Source: M55B165 sp964423265
GTDB taxonomy: Bacteria > Actinomycetota > Humimicrobiia > Humimicrobiales > Humimicrobiaceae
Length of the DNA: 5,321 bases
Direction of reading: 5' to 3'
Assembly (NCBI GenBank): GCA_964423265.1
Contig: CAYREF010000074.1
Coordinates: 1 to 5,321 of the forward strand
Position 1 is the stretch's first letter, and the number at the start of each line of letters is the position of its first letter. The notes beneath the pieces are model-generated. The model saw only the letters and a program-made list of their open reading frames with translations, did no database searches and was not told the DNA's origin. This document shows, piece after piece, positions 1 through 5,321 of the stretch. The position numbers and the translations under genes are program-made.

Positions 1-10
1 TACACTCAAT

Positions 11-47
11 AAGCCTGGTACTATTATAAATTTAAAACCAGCTTTTT
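11..47 (+). terminator. Possible rho-independent terminator at left edge
   Basis: Positions 11-19 (AAGCCTGGT) pair with 37-44 (ACCAGCTT) to give eight base pairs with a single bulged C. The loop is about 17 nt of A/T and the right arm runs directly into a T-rich stretch (TTTTTATCT). On the plus strand this looks like the terminator of a gene lying left of the window. The long loop and the bulge weaken the call. On the minus strand the hairpin is not followed by a T run. Confidence 0.35.
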
Positions 48-212
48 ATCTACTTCTTTTGCTTTATGCATTGTGGTTGCTTTAATAATTTTGCATAGCT
101 ACCTTAATAAACAGTAGAATATTTCTAATTTTAATTGGTTGTGGACTCCTCTCTTTGGGCTCTACTGCTTTGGCTAACGGTCTGCTTTTAAGATTTGATA
201 GCATAAATTTAC

Positions 213-270
213 CGACCTTAAAAAAATAGAATTGAAATAAATACGCAGCTTTCTTAGTATTAAAAGGTCG
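213..270. repeat. Spaced 7-bp inverted repeat
   Basis: CGACCTT at 213-219 is the exact reverse complement of AAGGTCG at 264-270, with 44 nt of A/T-rich DNA between. It lies just beyond the stop codon of the exporter permease. Neither side is followed by a T tract, so it is not a standard terminator. It may be a chance pair. Confidence 0.25.
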
Positions 271-291
271 AATATACAAATAGCATAAAAA

Positions 292-1038
292 TTACAAACC
301 TTTAAGTAAATTACGCTTATGGAAAATATTTGCAAGGTACAGGAAAATTATACAAAAACCTATTAAGGCAGCAAAGTCTATCCAGATATTTATATTGTGT
401 GTGCCTTTCAAGCTATAATTAAATATATCGACAAGGTAGGTTATGGGTGAAAAGTATGATAATATCCTGCCTGCTAACGGCAATTCATTTAAGGGAATAA
501 ATATGCCGCTTATAAATATCAGTGGAAAACGCACTATACTTGAAAGCATCATAATATTTGAAGGACTTTTGGAAGAAGGAGAAGCAAGGAAAACTCCCAG
601 GGAAGAAAAAATAAAGGAAGAAACAATGATTCCCAGAATAAGCATTATGATATTTACGCTGTAATTAAGTGTAAAAATGCCTACAATTGCAAGAATAGTA
701 CTTAATCCCAGCCCAAAAATCATGCCTGCCATAGTATCACCCAATATGAGGGTGCTTGTGGTAACAGGAAAAGAAAGGAGTCTCTCATAAGTTCCCATTG
801 CTTTTTCCCATGGTGTAATCAAAGGTCCCACTGAAGAAGAAGTAAAAAAAACAGACATAGCCATAAATCCAGGGAAAAAATTATATAAATCCAATTGCCT
901 GCCCAGAAAGAAAGCTAGAAATAAGAAAAATGGAAATAAAAGGCCAAAAATAATGATAGGGGGCTTTGAATAATAAATCCTTACATTCTTTTCAGTTACT
1001 ACCAATATGCTTCTAATTGCTTGGGTAATTTTATTCAT
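292..1038 (-). CDS. ABC-2 type exporter, membrane subunit
   Basis: The 248-residue integral membrane protein is the likely permease half of an ABC exporter working with the adjacent ATPase. Hydrophobic segments suggest six membrane helices at about residues 26-47, 54-72, 97-122, 128-152, 160-183 and 217-238, the standard ABC-2 topology. The stretch after helix 2 (residues 74-90, with TPWEKAMGTYERLLSFPVT) resembles the conserved cytoplasmic segment of DrrB/NodJ/NatB-like permeases ('ERExGTLExLLxxPV'). The late FISGIFIPLNELP and LSYFSPITYLVDIFNYSL stretches also fit that family. The ATG at 1038 is preceded by AGAGGAG at good spacing and overlaps the end of the ATPase gene by 8 nt, so translation is probably coupled. 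The substrate cannot be read from sequence; drugs, lipids, small peptides or Na+ are all possible. Confidence 0.9.
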   Translation of the reverse strand: MNKITQAIRSILVVTEKNVRIYYSKPPIIIFGLLFPFFLFLAFFLGRQLDLYNFFPGFMAMSVFFTSSSVGPLITPWEKAMGTYERLLSFPVTTSTLILGDTMAGMIFGLGLSTILAIVGIFTLNYSVNIIMLILGIIVSSFIFSSLGVFLASPSSKSPSNIMMLSSIVRFPLIFISGIFIPLNELPLAGRILSYFSPITYLVDIFNYSLKGTHNINIWIDFAALIGFCIIFLYLANIFHKRNLLKGL

Positions 1039-1963
1039 GGCTCCTCTTCTTTACAAACTCTATAAAAGCATCCTCAAGACTTGCTTTTAATATTTCCAAA
1101 GTTATTATTTCAAGGCTTTTTTCTTCGGCAAAGTCCGTTATAAATTTTATCATCTTGTCAGGGCTTTCTGTATAAAGCCTTAGTTTGTCGCCATATACGT
1201 CTATCTTATTTATATCTTTATTGCCCCTTAGTAAATCCGTATCTATTTTTTTATTGAAAGATAATTCTACTGACTTAGTCTTTTCTATGGTGCTTCTAAG
1301 TATTTCAGGTTTGTCAATTGCAGCAATCTTGCCATTATTTATTATGCAAACCCTGTCGCATAAAATATTTGCTTCTTCTATATTGTGTGTTGTTAAAAAA
1401 ATTGTGGTTCCACCGCTGTTCATATCCTTAATTATTTCTCTTATAAGCCTCTGGCTTTGAACATCAAGGCCTGAGGTTGGCTCGTCAAGAAAAAGAATAC
1501 TAGGATTGTGTACAATTGCTGAAGCTATGCTTATCCTCTGTTTCTGTCCTTTTGAGAAGCCTCTTACAGGCATATTCCTTTTATTGTATAATTCCAGTTT
1601 TTTAAGAAGCTCTATTGTCTTATCTTTTAGGCTTCCAGAACTAATTCCGTAGAATTTTCCAGAAAGCAGTATGTTTTGGAGAGCTGAAAGGTCCATATAG
1701 GTATTTCCAATTTCAGGGATGACCCCCATTTTAGATTTGGCTGCAATAGGATTTTTAGCCATATTAATTCCATCAATTATTGCCTCTCCCGTGTCAGGGA
1801 ATAGGACCCCAGTAAGCATTCTAATTGTAGTAGTTTTTCCAGCGCCATTCGGTCCCAGAAAACCAAATATTTCACCTTTATGAACACTCAAGGAGATATT
1901 ATCTACAGCAGTAAGATTGCCAAAGTTTTTTGTAAGGTTTTTAACTTCTATGATGGTTTCCAT
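1031..1963 (-). CDS. ABC-2 type exporter, ATP-binding subunit
   Basis: The 310-residue cytoplasmic ATPase powers the membrane subunit encoded next to it. Visible motifs are Walker A GPNGAGKTT (38-46), signature FSKGQKQR (136-143, a variant of LSGGQ), Walker B ILFLDEP (156-162), D-loop SGLD (164-167) and H-loop histidine in TTH (191-193). The Q-loop position reads GVIPE, with Glu84 where most families have Gln; several ABC-2 ATPases share this. Residues 220-310 form the extra C-terminal domain typical of the NatA/DrrA/CcmA group and end in the usual 'SLEDAFIEFV' element. The start at 1963 lies 6 nt after the restored stop of the ArsR gene. Its own ribosome binding site is weak (only AAAGA-like bases), so expression may depend on coupling to the repressor gene. 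Confidence 0.93.
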   Translation of the reverse strand: METIIEVKNLTKNFGNLTAVDNISLSVHKGEIFGFLGPNGAGKTTTIRMLTGVLFPDTGEAIIDGINMAKNPIAAKSKMGVIPEIGNTYMDLSALQNILLSGKFYGISSGSLKDKTIELLKKLELYNKRNMPVRGFSKGQKQRISIASAIVHNPSILFLDEPTSGLDVQSQRLIREIIKDMNSGGTTIFLTTHNIEEANILCDRVCIINNGKIAAIDKPEILRSTIEKTKSVELSFNKKIDTDLLRGNKDINKIDVYGDKLRLYTESPDKMIKFITDFAEEKSLEIITLEILKASLEDAFIEFVKKRSHE

Positions 1964-1969
1964 TTATCT

Positions 1970-2405
1970 TTATAAATCACTTTCTGTTAAGCTTTTATTT
2001 TTTATTATTTTAGCCAGGTCAATTCCATATTTTTTAAATANNNNNNNNNNNNNNNNNNNNNNNNNNNNNNNNNNNNNNNNNNNNNNNNNNNNNNNNNNNN
2101 NNNNNNNNNNNNNNNNNNNNNNNNNNNNNNNNNNNNNNNNAATTCCATATTTTTTAAATACTTCTTCTTTAATTTTGTAATGCACATTGGAGCCTGTTCT
2201 TATGCCTTTCAACTACCCCATTGGTTTTTAAGGTTTTGAGGTGCTGAGAGACAGCAGGTTGAGTTATATTTAGCTTGAATGCAATCATGCCTACGCAAAG
2301 CTTATTATGTGAGAGTAACAGTTTTAGGATTTTAATACGTGTAGCATCACCCAGAGCCTTAAAAAAATCTGCTACTTTGGTTATGTTATTAGTCACTTTA
2401 TTCAT
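1970..2405 (-). CDS. ArsR/SmtB-family repressor, split by frameshift and assembly gap
   Basis: This is a winged-helix DNA-binding repressor, first gene of the exporter operon. The first frame (2405-2169) gives VADFFKALGDATRIKILKLL (11-30) and recognition helix QPAVSQHLKTLKTNGVV (49-65), then loses similarity and stops. From 2209 a second frame continues with KGIRTGSNVHYKIKEEVFKK, the expected beta-wing and last helix, and ends in NKSLTESDL with TAA at 1970-1972. Dropping one base near 2210 joins them, and removing the 120 nt of gap plus duplicated overlap keeps the frame, giving about 104 residues, normal for the family. The helix that carries the ArsR metal site reads LCVGMIA: one Cys (37) instead of the CxC of ArsR/CadC, so the inducer may differ. 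No good ribosome binding site precedes the ATG at 2405. The frameshift lies about 70 nt from a contig end and is probably a sequencing error, though a true pseudogene is possible. Confidence 0.82.
2021..2160. repeat. 20-bp direct repeat flanking the gap (contig overlap)
   Basis: AATTCCATATTTTTTAAATA occurs at 2021-2040, ending exactly where the N run begins, and again at 2141-2160, starting exactly where it ends. On the minus strand both copies encode the same FKKYGI-region residues of the repressor. Collapsing the two copies gives one continuous reading frame. I infer an unmerged contig overlap rather than a biological repeat. Confidence 0.9.
2041..2140. other. Assembly gap (100 N)
   Basis: Exactly 100 unknown bases separate two contigs. 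Both contig ends carry the same 20 bases, so 100 is probably a placeholder and the true gap is likely zero with a 20-base overlap. It falls inside the ArsR-family repressor gene. Confidence 0.97.
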
Positions 2406-2408
2406 AAA

Positions 2409-2430
2409 TATTTAAGTAATTGCTTATATA
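2409..2430 (-). promoter_or_regulatory. Candidate ArsR operator palindrome
   Basis: Positions 2409-2430 form an A/T-rich palindrome centred on AATT at 2418-2421, with nine of eleven base pairs symmetric (core TAAGTAATTGCTTA). It sits 4-25 nt upstream of the repressor's start codon. ArsR/SmtB proteins commonly bind such A/T-rich inverted repeats at their own promoters, so autoregulation is likely. That this protein binds here is inference. Confidence 0.5.
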
Positions 2431-2456
2431 CTAATATTTATTATCATATTTATCAA
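2428..2456 (-). promoter_or_regulatory. Possible promoter of the ArsR-exporter operon
   Basis: Read on the minus strand, TTGATA (2456-2451) is followed after 17 nt by TAGTAT (2433-2428), or after 20 nt by TATATA (2430-2425). The -10 region would overlap the candidate operator, a usual arrangement for repression. Both -10 choices are imperfect and the region is very A/T-rich, so this is tentative. Confidence 0.35.
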
Positions 2457-2600
2457 GATGAAATTTAACTTTTTAAAGTATACTACATGTTTCTACCTGG
2501 GCTCTGAAAGCATTATTAGAAAGAGTTCTTCTTAACCCACTAGACAATCGTTTCCTCTAAATTAAATTAATTCTTTTAGTTCTAATAAAATTTAATAATT

Positions 2601-2629
2601 TTGACTTAGCAGTAGCAATATGATAAATT
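2601..2629 (+). promoter_or_regulatory. Promoter of the binding-protein operon
   Basis: TTGACT (2601-2606) is separated by 17 nt from TAAATT (2624-2629). A TG at 2621-2622, one base before the hexamer, gives an extended -10. The spacing is ideal for a housekeeping sigma-A promoter, and transcription would start near 2636, about 40 nt before the ATG at 2679. The rest of the divergent intergenic region (about 2457-2600) shows no gene, and I see no riboswitch fold that I can name. Confidence 0.55.
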
Positions 2630-2634
2630 ATATC

Positions 2635-2661
2635 GTGTTATTATTTATACATAAGTGTTAC
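2635..2661 (+). promoter_or_regulatory. Direct repeat GTGTTAY in the leader, possible regulator site
   Basis: GTGTTAT (2635-2641) and GTGTTAC (2655-2661) are separated by 13 nt, so their starts are 20 bp apart, about two helical turns. They lie at the predicted transcription start and just before the ribosome binding site, where a bound repressor would block expression. From memory, GTGTTAC half-sites occur in some NikR operators, but those are inverted; here the copies are in the same orientation. The regulator is therefore unknown. Confidence 0.3.
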
Positions 2662-2678
2662 TCAAGAAAGGAACAACA

Positions 2679-4352
2679 ATGTCTAAGAAAGCTATTTTAT
2701 CAATTATTTTAATTTTCGTACTTAGTTTTACTCTATCTGCTTGTACTGGACAAGAGAGCAACTCAAATGGAGTATCTAAAGAGGAGGTAGCAGGGCAAGA
2801 AATTGCAGACCAAGATGATACACAGCAGGATGTAAAAGACTCGGAAGAAAAAAATAAAGAAGAAGAAAGCAAAGAAGAAACTTCCCAGGAAATAGTTGCA
2901 GGATTAGGCAGAGATGCAGGAGTACAGTATGGTTATGGAGCACATCCACCTCTTACTAGAGTATTAGAAACCTTGATTGGCAGGGATGTTGAACTGAGTT
3001 ATAAGCCAGGACTTGCAAAATCATGGGATGTATCTGAGGATGGGCTGAAATGGACATTGGAGCTCCAAGAAGGTGTAAAATTTCATGATGGTTCTGCCTT
3101 CAATTCAGAAGTAGTAAAACAAAACCTTATAAGAGTTTCAGAAACTTCTCCAGATCTATTTGGCAAAATTGAGTCTATAAACGCTGTTGATGAATATACT
3201 ATTGAAGTAGTACACTCTGAGCCATTTGCACCTTTCCTATATTCCTTAGCTTGGCCTGGAGCTGCAATAATAGCACCGAGTGGGATAGATGAAGAAGGTA
3301 ATGTTTTAGAACCCATAGGTACTGGTCCATACAAAAGAACTGAATGGGTAACAGGGGAGAAACTTATATTAGAAAAAAATAAAGATTACTGGAATGGCGA
3401 ACCTATCTTAGAAAAGATAACACTAAAAAATATACCAGATGCTACCACCAGGATGTTGGCTCTTGAAGCAGGAGAGATAGATATGATAATTGATACTGGT
3501 GGAGTTCTTCCTGAGCATGTAGCAATGCTTGAAACAAATCCTGAGGTAGACATTCTTACAATTGATGGCGCTGTACCCCATTATATGAGCATCAATACAA
3601 CTAAAGCACCTTTTGATGATGTAAATGTTAGAAAAGCAGTTATGTATGCAATAAATCCTGAAAACATAATAAATTATGCTCTTGAAGGTTACGGAAAAGT
3701 TATGCAAAGCATAACCCCACATTCAGAATCTGCATGGATGCATCCTGAGCCACTTTTTGAATACAATAATCAGGATGAAGCAAATAGACTTTTAAAAGAA
3801 GCCGGATGGGAAGATTCTAATGAAGATGGAGTTCTAGAAAAGGACGGGAAAGATTTTAATATAACATTTCTTTTAGCTACAGGGCTTATAGGAAGATGGC
3901 CATATCTGACTATAGCAGAAATTGTGCAAGAGCAACTGGGAGAAATTGGTATAACTGTTGAGATAAAAGTTGTTGAAACAGGACTCTGGAAAGAGAAATT
4001 AGTAGAAGGTGATGCTGACCTGTCTATTAGGCCATGGGCAGGTATCTCTCCACAAACTCGCTTGCAGGCATGGCTACACTCAGAAGGTGGGCAGAATATT
4101 GCTATGGGCATAAACCTCAATAATTCAGAAATAGACAACTTGATTGATAAGGCATTAGCTACTACCGATGAATCTAAAGCTAAGGAACTGCTTTATGAGG
4201 TACAGGAAATGGCTGCAAAAGAAGTATCAGTTATTCCTATCTATGATGAGGTTTTAATTAATGCAGTAAGAAATAATGTTGAAGGCTATAAGCTGCATCC
4301 ATGGTTTCATGTTAATTGGGAAGATATCTATTTATCTGGCCAAGGTAAATAA
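2679..4352 (+). CDS. NikA/DppA-type ABC transporter substrate-binding lipoprotein
   Basis: This is the extracellular binding protein of an ABC importer of the peptide/nickel family (SBP_bac_5), anchored to the membrane by lipid. I chose the ATG at 2679 because AAGAAAGGA ends 6 nt upstream; the in-frame GTG at 2655 has no such site. The 557-residue product has a lipoprotein signal (KK, hydrophobic core, lipobox LSAC with Cys22). A very acidic, low-complexity linker follows (about 23-70), then the ligand-binding domain. Hallmarks are LAKSWDVSEDGLKWTLELQE (112-131), GVKFHDG (132-138), IGTGPYK (213-219), KDYWNG (235-240), PDATTRMLALEAGEIDMI (253-270), NTTKAPFDDVNVRKAVMYAI (306-325) and IPIYDE (519-524). 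The PDATTR...ALEAGEID, GVLP and NTTKAP stretches resemble nickel-binding NikA more than OppA, as I recall those sequences, so nickel or a metal chelate is the favoured ligand; di- or oligopeptides remain possible. It heads an operon with a methyltransferase and a permease. Confidence 0.88.
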   Translation: MSKKAILSIILIFVLSFTLSACTGQESNSNGVSKEEVAGQEIADQDDTQQDVKDSEEKNKEEESKEETSQEIVAGLGRDAGVQYGYGAHPPLTRVLETLIGRDVELSYKPGLAKSWDVSEDGLKWTLELQEGVKFHDGSAFNSEVVKQNLIRVSETSPDLFGKIESINAVDEYTIEVVHSEPFAPFLYSLAWPGAAIIAPSGIDEEGNVLEPIGTGPYKRTEWVTGEKLILEKNKDYWNGEPILEKITLKNIPDATTRMLALEAGEIDMIIDTGGVLPEHVAMLETNPEVDILTIDGAVPHYMSINTTKAPFDDVNVRKAVMYAINPENIINYALEGYGKVMQSITPHSESAWMHPEPLFEYNNQDEANRLLKEAGWEDSNEDGVLEKDGKDFNITFLLATGLIGRWPYLTIAEIVQEQLGEIGITVEIKVVETGLWKEKLVEGDADLSIRPWAGISPQTRLQAWLHSEGGQNIAMGINLNNSEIDNLIDKALATTDESKAKELLYEVQEMAAKEVSVIPIYDEVLINAVRNNVEGYKLHPWFHVNWEDIYLSGQGK

Positions 4353-4363
4353 GGAAATTAATA

Positions 4364-5152
4364 ATGAATTGGGCAAAAAAATGGCAAAATGCGGTTCTAA
4401 ACGTCTCTTCCAGAAAAGGATGGGAGCTTTTTAATGATAAAAATTTTGCCAATTGGTATGATATTCAACTAAAACACAATGACTATCCAGGTGTATTATT
4501 GGAAAAGGTTAAAACGTTTTTAAGGGATAGCTATACATTGCTTGATATTGGAGCAGGAACTGGTGCTTTTACAATTCCTATAGCTAAAAATATAAAAAGG
4601 GTAACTGCTATAGAACCATCCATGCAAATGGCTGAATGTCTGTATAAAAAAATGGGGAAATTGGATAATATCTACCTTATAAATAAACGTATAGAGGGTG
4701 TAATGGTAGAAGAGGTAGAAAAACATGATGTAGTAATTGCTATAAATTCATTATATTGTGTAGAAGATATAAAATCTGTATTAAAAAAGATTATATCATT
4801 AGCAAAAAAACAAATTTTTATTGTTATAAGTTCCAGGTCCAATTTTTATAAAGATATGTGGTTTCACTTTAAGGAGGAGGAATACAAGCCTCCTCCTTCA
4901 TTCATTCATATTTACAACCTTCTCCATGAATTGAATGTTTTTGCAGATATTGAGATGCTAGACTTAAAACATACGTATGTTTATATGGATATGGAGCAGG
5001 CTTTAAAATATTGGATGCTAAGACTGGACCTAGGTCCCGAAAAAAGAAAGGATTTAGGTAAATATCTAAATAGTAAGCTTGCTAGCAATCATGGCAAATT
5101 ATGTTATGGAGAAGAGGATAATTGTGCGCTAATAAAGTATAGCATAGAATGA
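4364..5152 (+). CDS. Class I SAM-dependent methyltransferase in importer operon
   Basis: The 262-residue soluble protein has a Rossmann-fold SAM site: motif I LLDIGAGTGAFT (59-70), the acidic ribose-binding residue Glu84 in TAIEPS (81-86), and the strand-4 region HDVVIAINSLYCVED (121-135). The N-terminal 55 residues (WAKKWQNA, then WELFNDKNFANWYDI) probably form the cap that covers substrate. No motif identifies the methyl acceptor. AAGGAA at 4351-4356 lies 7 nt before the ATG, and only 11 nt separate it from the binding-protein gene. Its TGA overlaps the permease ATG. A methyltransferase between binding protein and permease suggests a role on the transported ligand or a metal chelator (inference). 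Residues 170-178 (KEEEYKPPP) are encoded by a perfect hairpin. It is near the size of CntL/nicotianamine synthase, but the canonical GAGTG motif argues for methyl transfer. Confidence 0.87.
   Translation: MNWAKKWQNAVLNVSSRKGWELFNDKNFANWYDIQLKHNDYPGVLLEKVKTFLRDSYTLLDIGAGTGAFTIPIAKNIKRVTAIEPSMQMAECLYKKMGKLDNIYLINKRIEGVMVEEVEKHDVVIAINSLYCVEDIKSVLKKIISLAKKQIFIVISSRSNFYKDMWFHFKEEEYKPPPSFIHIYNLLHELNVFADIEMLDLKHTYVYMDMEQALKYWMLRLDLGPEKRKDLGKYLNSKLASNHGKLCYGEEDNCALIKYSIE
4871..4898 (+). other. Perfect 10-bp hairpin with Shine-Dalgarno-like arm, inside methyltransferase gene
   Basis: AAGGAGGAGG (4871-4880) and CCTCCTCCTT (4889-4898) are exact reverse complements separated by the 8-nt loop AATACAAG. 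The stem is G/C-rich in an A/T-rich gene. The left arm is in frame as Lys-Glu-Glu and matches the anti-Shine-Dalgarno of 16S rRNA closely, but no start codon follows at usable distance. The right arm encodes Pro176-Pro178. No long T tract follows, so an ordinary terminator is unlikely. Confidence 0.75.
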
Positions 5153-5321
5153 GTACATACATAATTAAAAGAGTATTTTCAACAATTTTTATAATTCTGA
5201 TTGTATCCATTGCTATTTTTTCTATCATGCATATAATACCTGGGGATCCTGCGGAAATGGTTGCAAAGGAGATATATGGTCAGGAAGTTAGCCAAAAAAC
5301 GATAGAGATAGTTAGAAAAGA
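5149..5321 (+). CDS. NikB/DppB-type ABC importer permease (partial, N-terminus)
   Basis: The first 57 codons of a membrane permease run off the right edge. The N-terminus MSTYIIKRVF, a single long hydrophobic helix (about 9-31) and the HIIPGDPAEM motif (28-37) are the standard start of the DppB/NikB/OppB family, in which 'IPGDPA' follows the first helix. It would pair with a DppC/NikC-type permease and one or two ATPases expected just outside the window to import the ligand caught by the lipoprotein. The ATG shares the ATGA with the methyltransferase stop. No Shine-Dalgarno sequence lies close upstream, so translation probably depends on ribosomes finishing the methyltransferase. Confidence 0.9.
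   Translation, partial: MSTYIIKRVFSTIFIILIVSIAIFSIMHIIPGDPAEMVAKEIYGQEVSQKTIEIVRK

Larger units (their letters stand above)
1..291. other. Intergenic stretch without a convincing gene
   Basis: No reading frame here has a plausible start, ribosome binding site and protein-like composition. A 65-codon minus-strand frame (82-279) opens only with TTG, has no Shine-Dalgarno sequence and matches no family I recognise. A hydrophobic plus-strand reading (2-85 and 89-229, same frame) is broken by two adjacent stops at 83-88 and could be a decayed membrane-protein fragment or chance. The stretch also holds the terminator-like hairpin at 11-47 and a 7-bp inverted repeat (213-219 / 264-270). I see no clear terminator for the minus-strand operon ending at 292. 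Confidence 0.5.

Noticed and set aside
2..229. A hydrophobic plus-strand reading that might be a decayed membrane protein
   Set aside because: Two adjacent in-frame stops at 83-88 and no identifiable family; T-rich DNA often reads as hydrophobic, so it is mentioned but not called.
82..279. A 65-codon minus-strand reading frame
   Set aside because: It has a TTG start, no ribosome binding site, no recognisable family and an uneven Lys/Pro-rich composition; it lies in an intergenic stretch with terminator-like structure.
2457..2600. Possible nickel/cobalt riboswitch or other leader RNA before the binding protein
   Set aside because: The best promoter (2601-2629) would start transcription after this region, and I find no stable conserved-looking fold in it.
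2655..2678. Upstream GTG start for the binding protein
   Set aside because: It has no Shine-Dalgarno sequence, while the ATG at 2679 has AAGAAAGGA at 6 nt spacing and gives a standard lipoprotein signal peptide.
3423..4138. Long minus-strand frames opposite the binding protein (3423-3722 and 3770-4138)
   Set aside because: They lie antisense to a clearly conserved gene and their translations resemble no known protein; they are shadows of its codon use.
4871..4898. The hairpin as an intragenic terminator
   Set aside because: The stem is strong, but the following bases are CATTCATTCA without a T tract, and the reading frame continues with conserved-looking protein.
4364..5152. CntL/nicotianamine-synthase-like enzyme that would make an opine metallophore
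   Set aside because: Size and setting fit loosely, but the canonical GAGTG SAM motif and general layout match ordinary class I methyltransferases, and no opine dehydrogenase or histidine racemase is in the window.

Overview
The window is AT-rich, with A/T-heavy intergenic DNA, strong AGGAG-type ribosome binding sites, ABC transporters and a lipoprotein-type binding protein. This suggests a low-GC Firmicute, most likely a clostridium-like anaerobe. It is draft sequence: a run of 100 N at 2041-2140 joins two contigs whose ends share the same 20 bases.

Layout. Positions 1-291 hold no convincing gene, only a terminator-like hairpin near the left edge and a spaced inverted repeat. A minus-strand operon runs from 2405 down to 292: an ArsR-family repressor, an ABC ATPase of the drug/Na+ exporter (ABC-2) type, and its six-segment membrane partner. 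The repressor is split in the sequence by an apparent one-base frameshift and by the assembly gap. Removing the 20-base contig overlap and one base restores a normal repressor of about 104 residues whose stop codon lies 6 nt before the ATPase start. An imperfect palindrome just upstream of the repressor start is a likely autoregulatory operator.

Divergent from this, across about 270 bp of intergenic DNA, a plus-strand operon starts from a recognisable promoter (TTGACT, 17 nt, extended -10). It encodes a NikA/DppA-type substrate-binding lipoprotein, a class I SAM-dependent methyltransferase, and the start of a NikB/DppB-type permease that runs off the right edge. The methyltransferase is 11 nt behind the binding protein and overlaps the permease by 4 nt (ATGA), so the three are almost certainly co-transcribed and the last two translationally coupled.

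How the genes may work together. The plus-strand operon is probably an importer for nickel, a metal-chelate or a small peptide. The methyltransferase placed between binding protein and permease is the most unusual part and may act on the imported ligand or on a chelator. The minus-strand operon looks like a regulated efflux unit. Whether the ArsR protein controls both directions cannot be decided here. The most striking structural signal is a perfect 10-bp hairpin inside the methyltransferase gene; its left arm is Shine-Dalgarno-like and its right arm encodes Pro-Pro-Pro.
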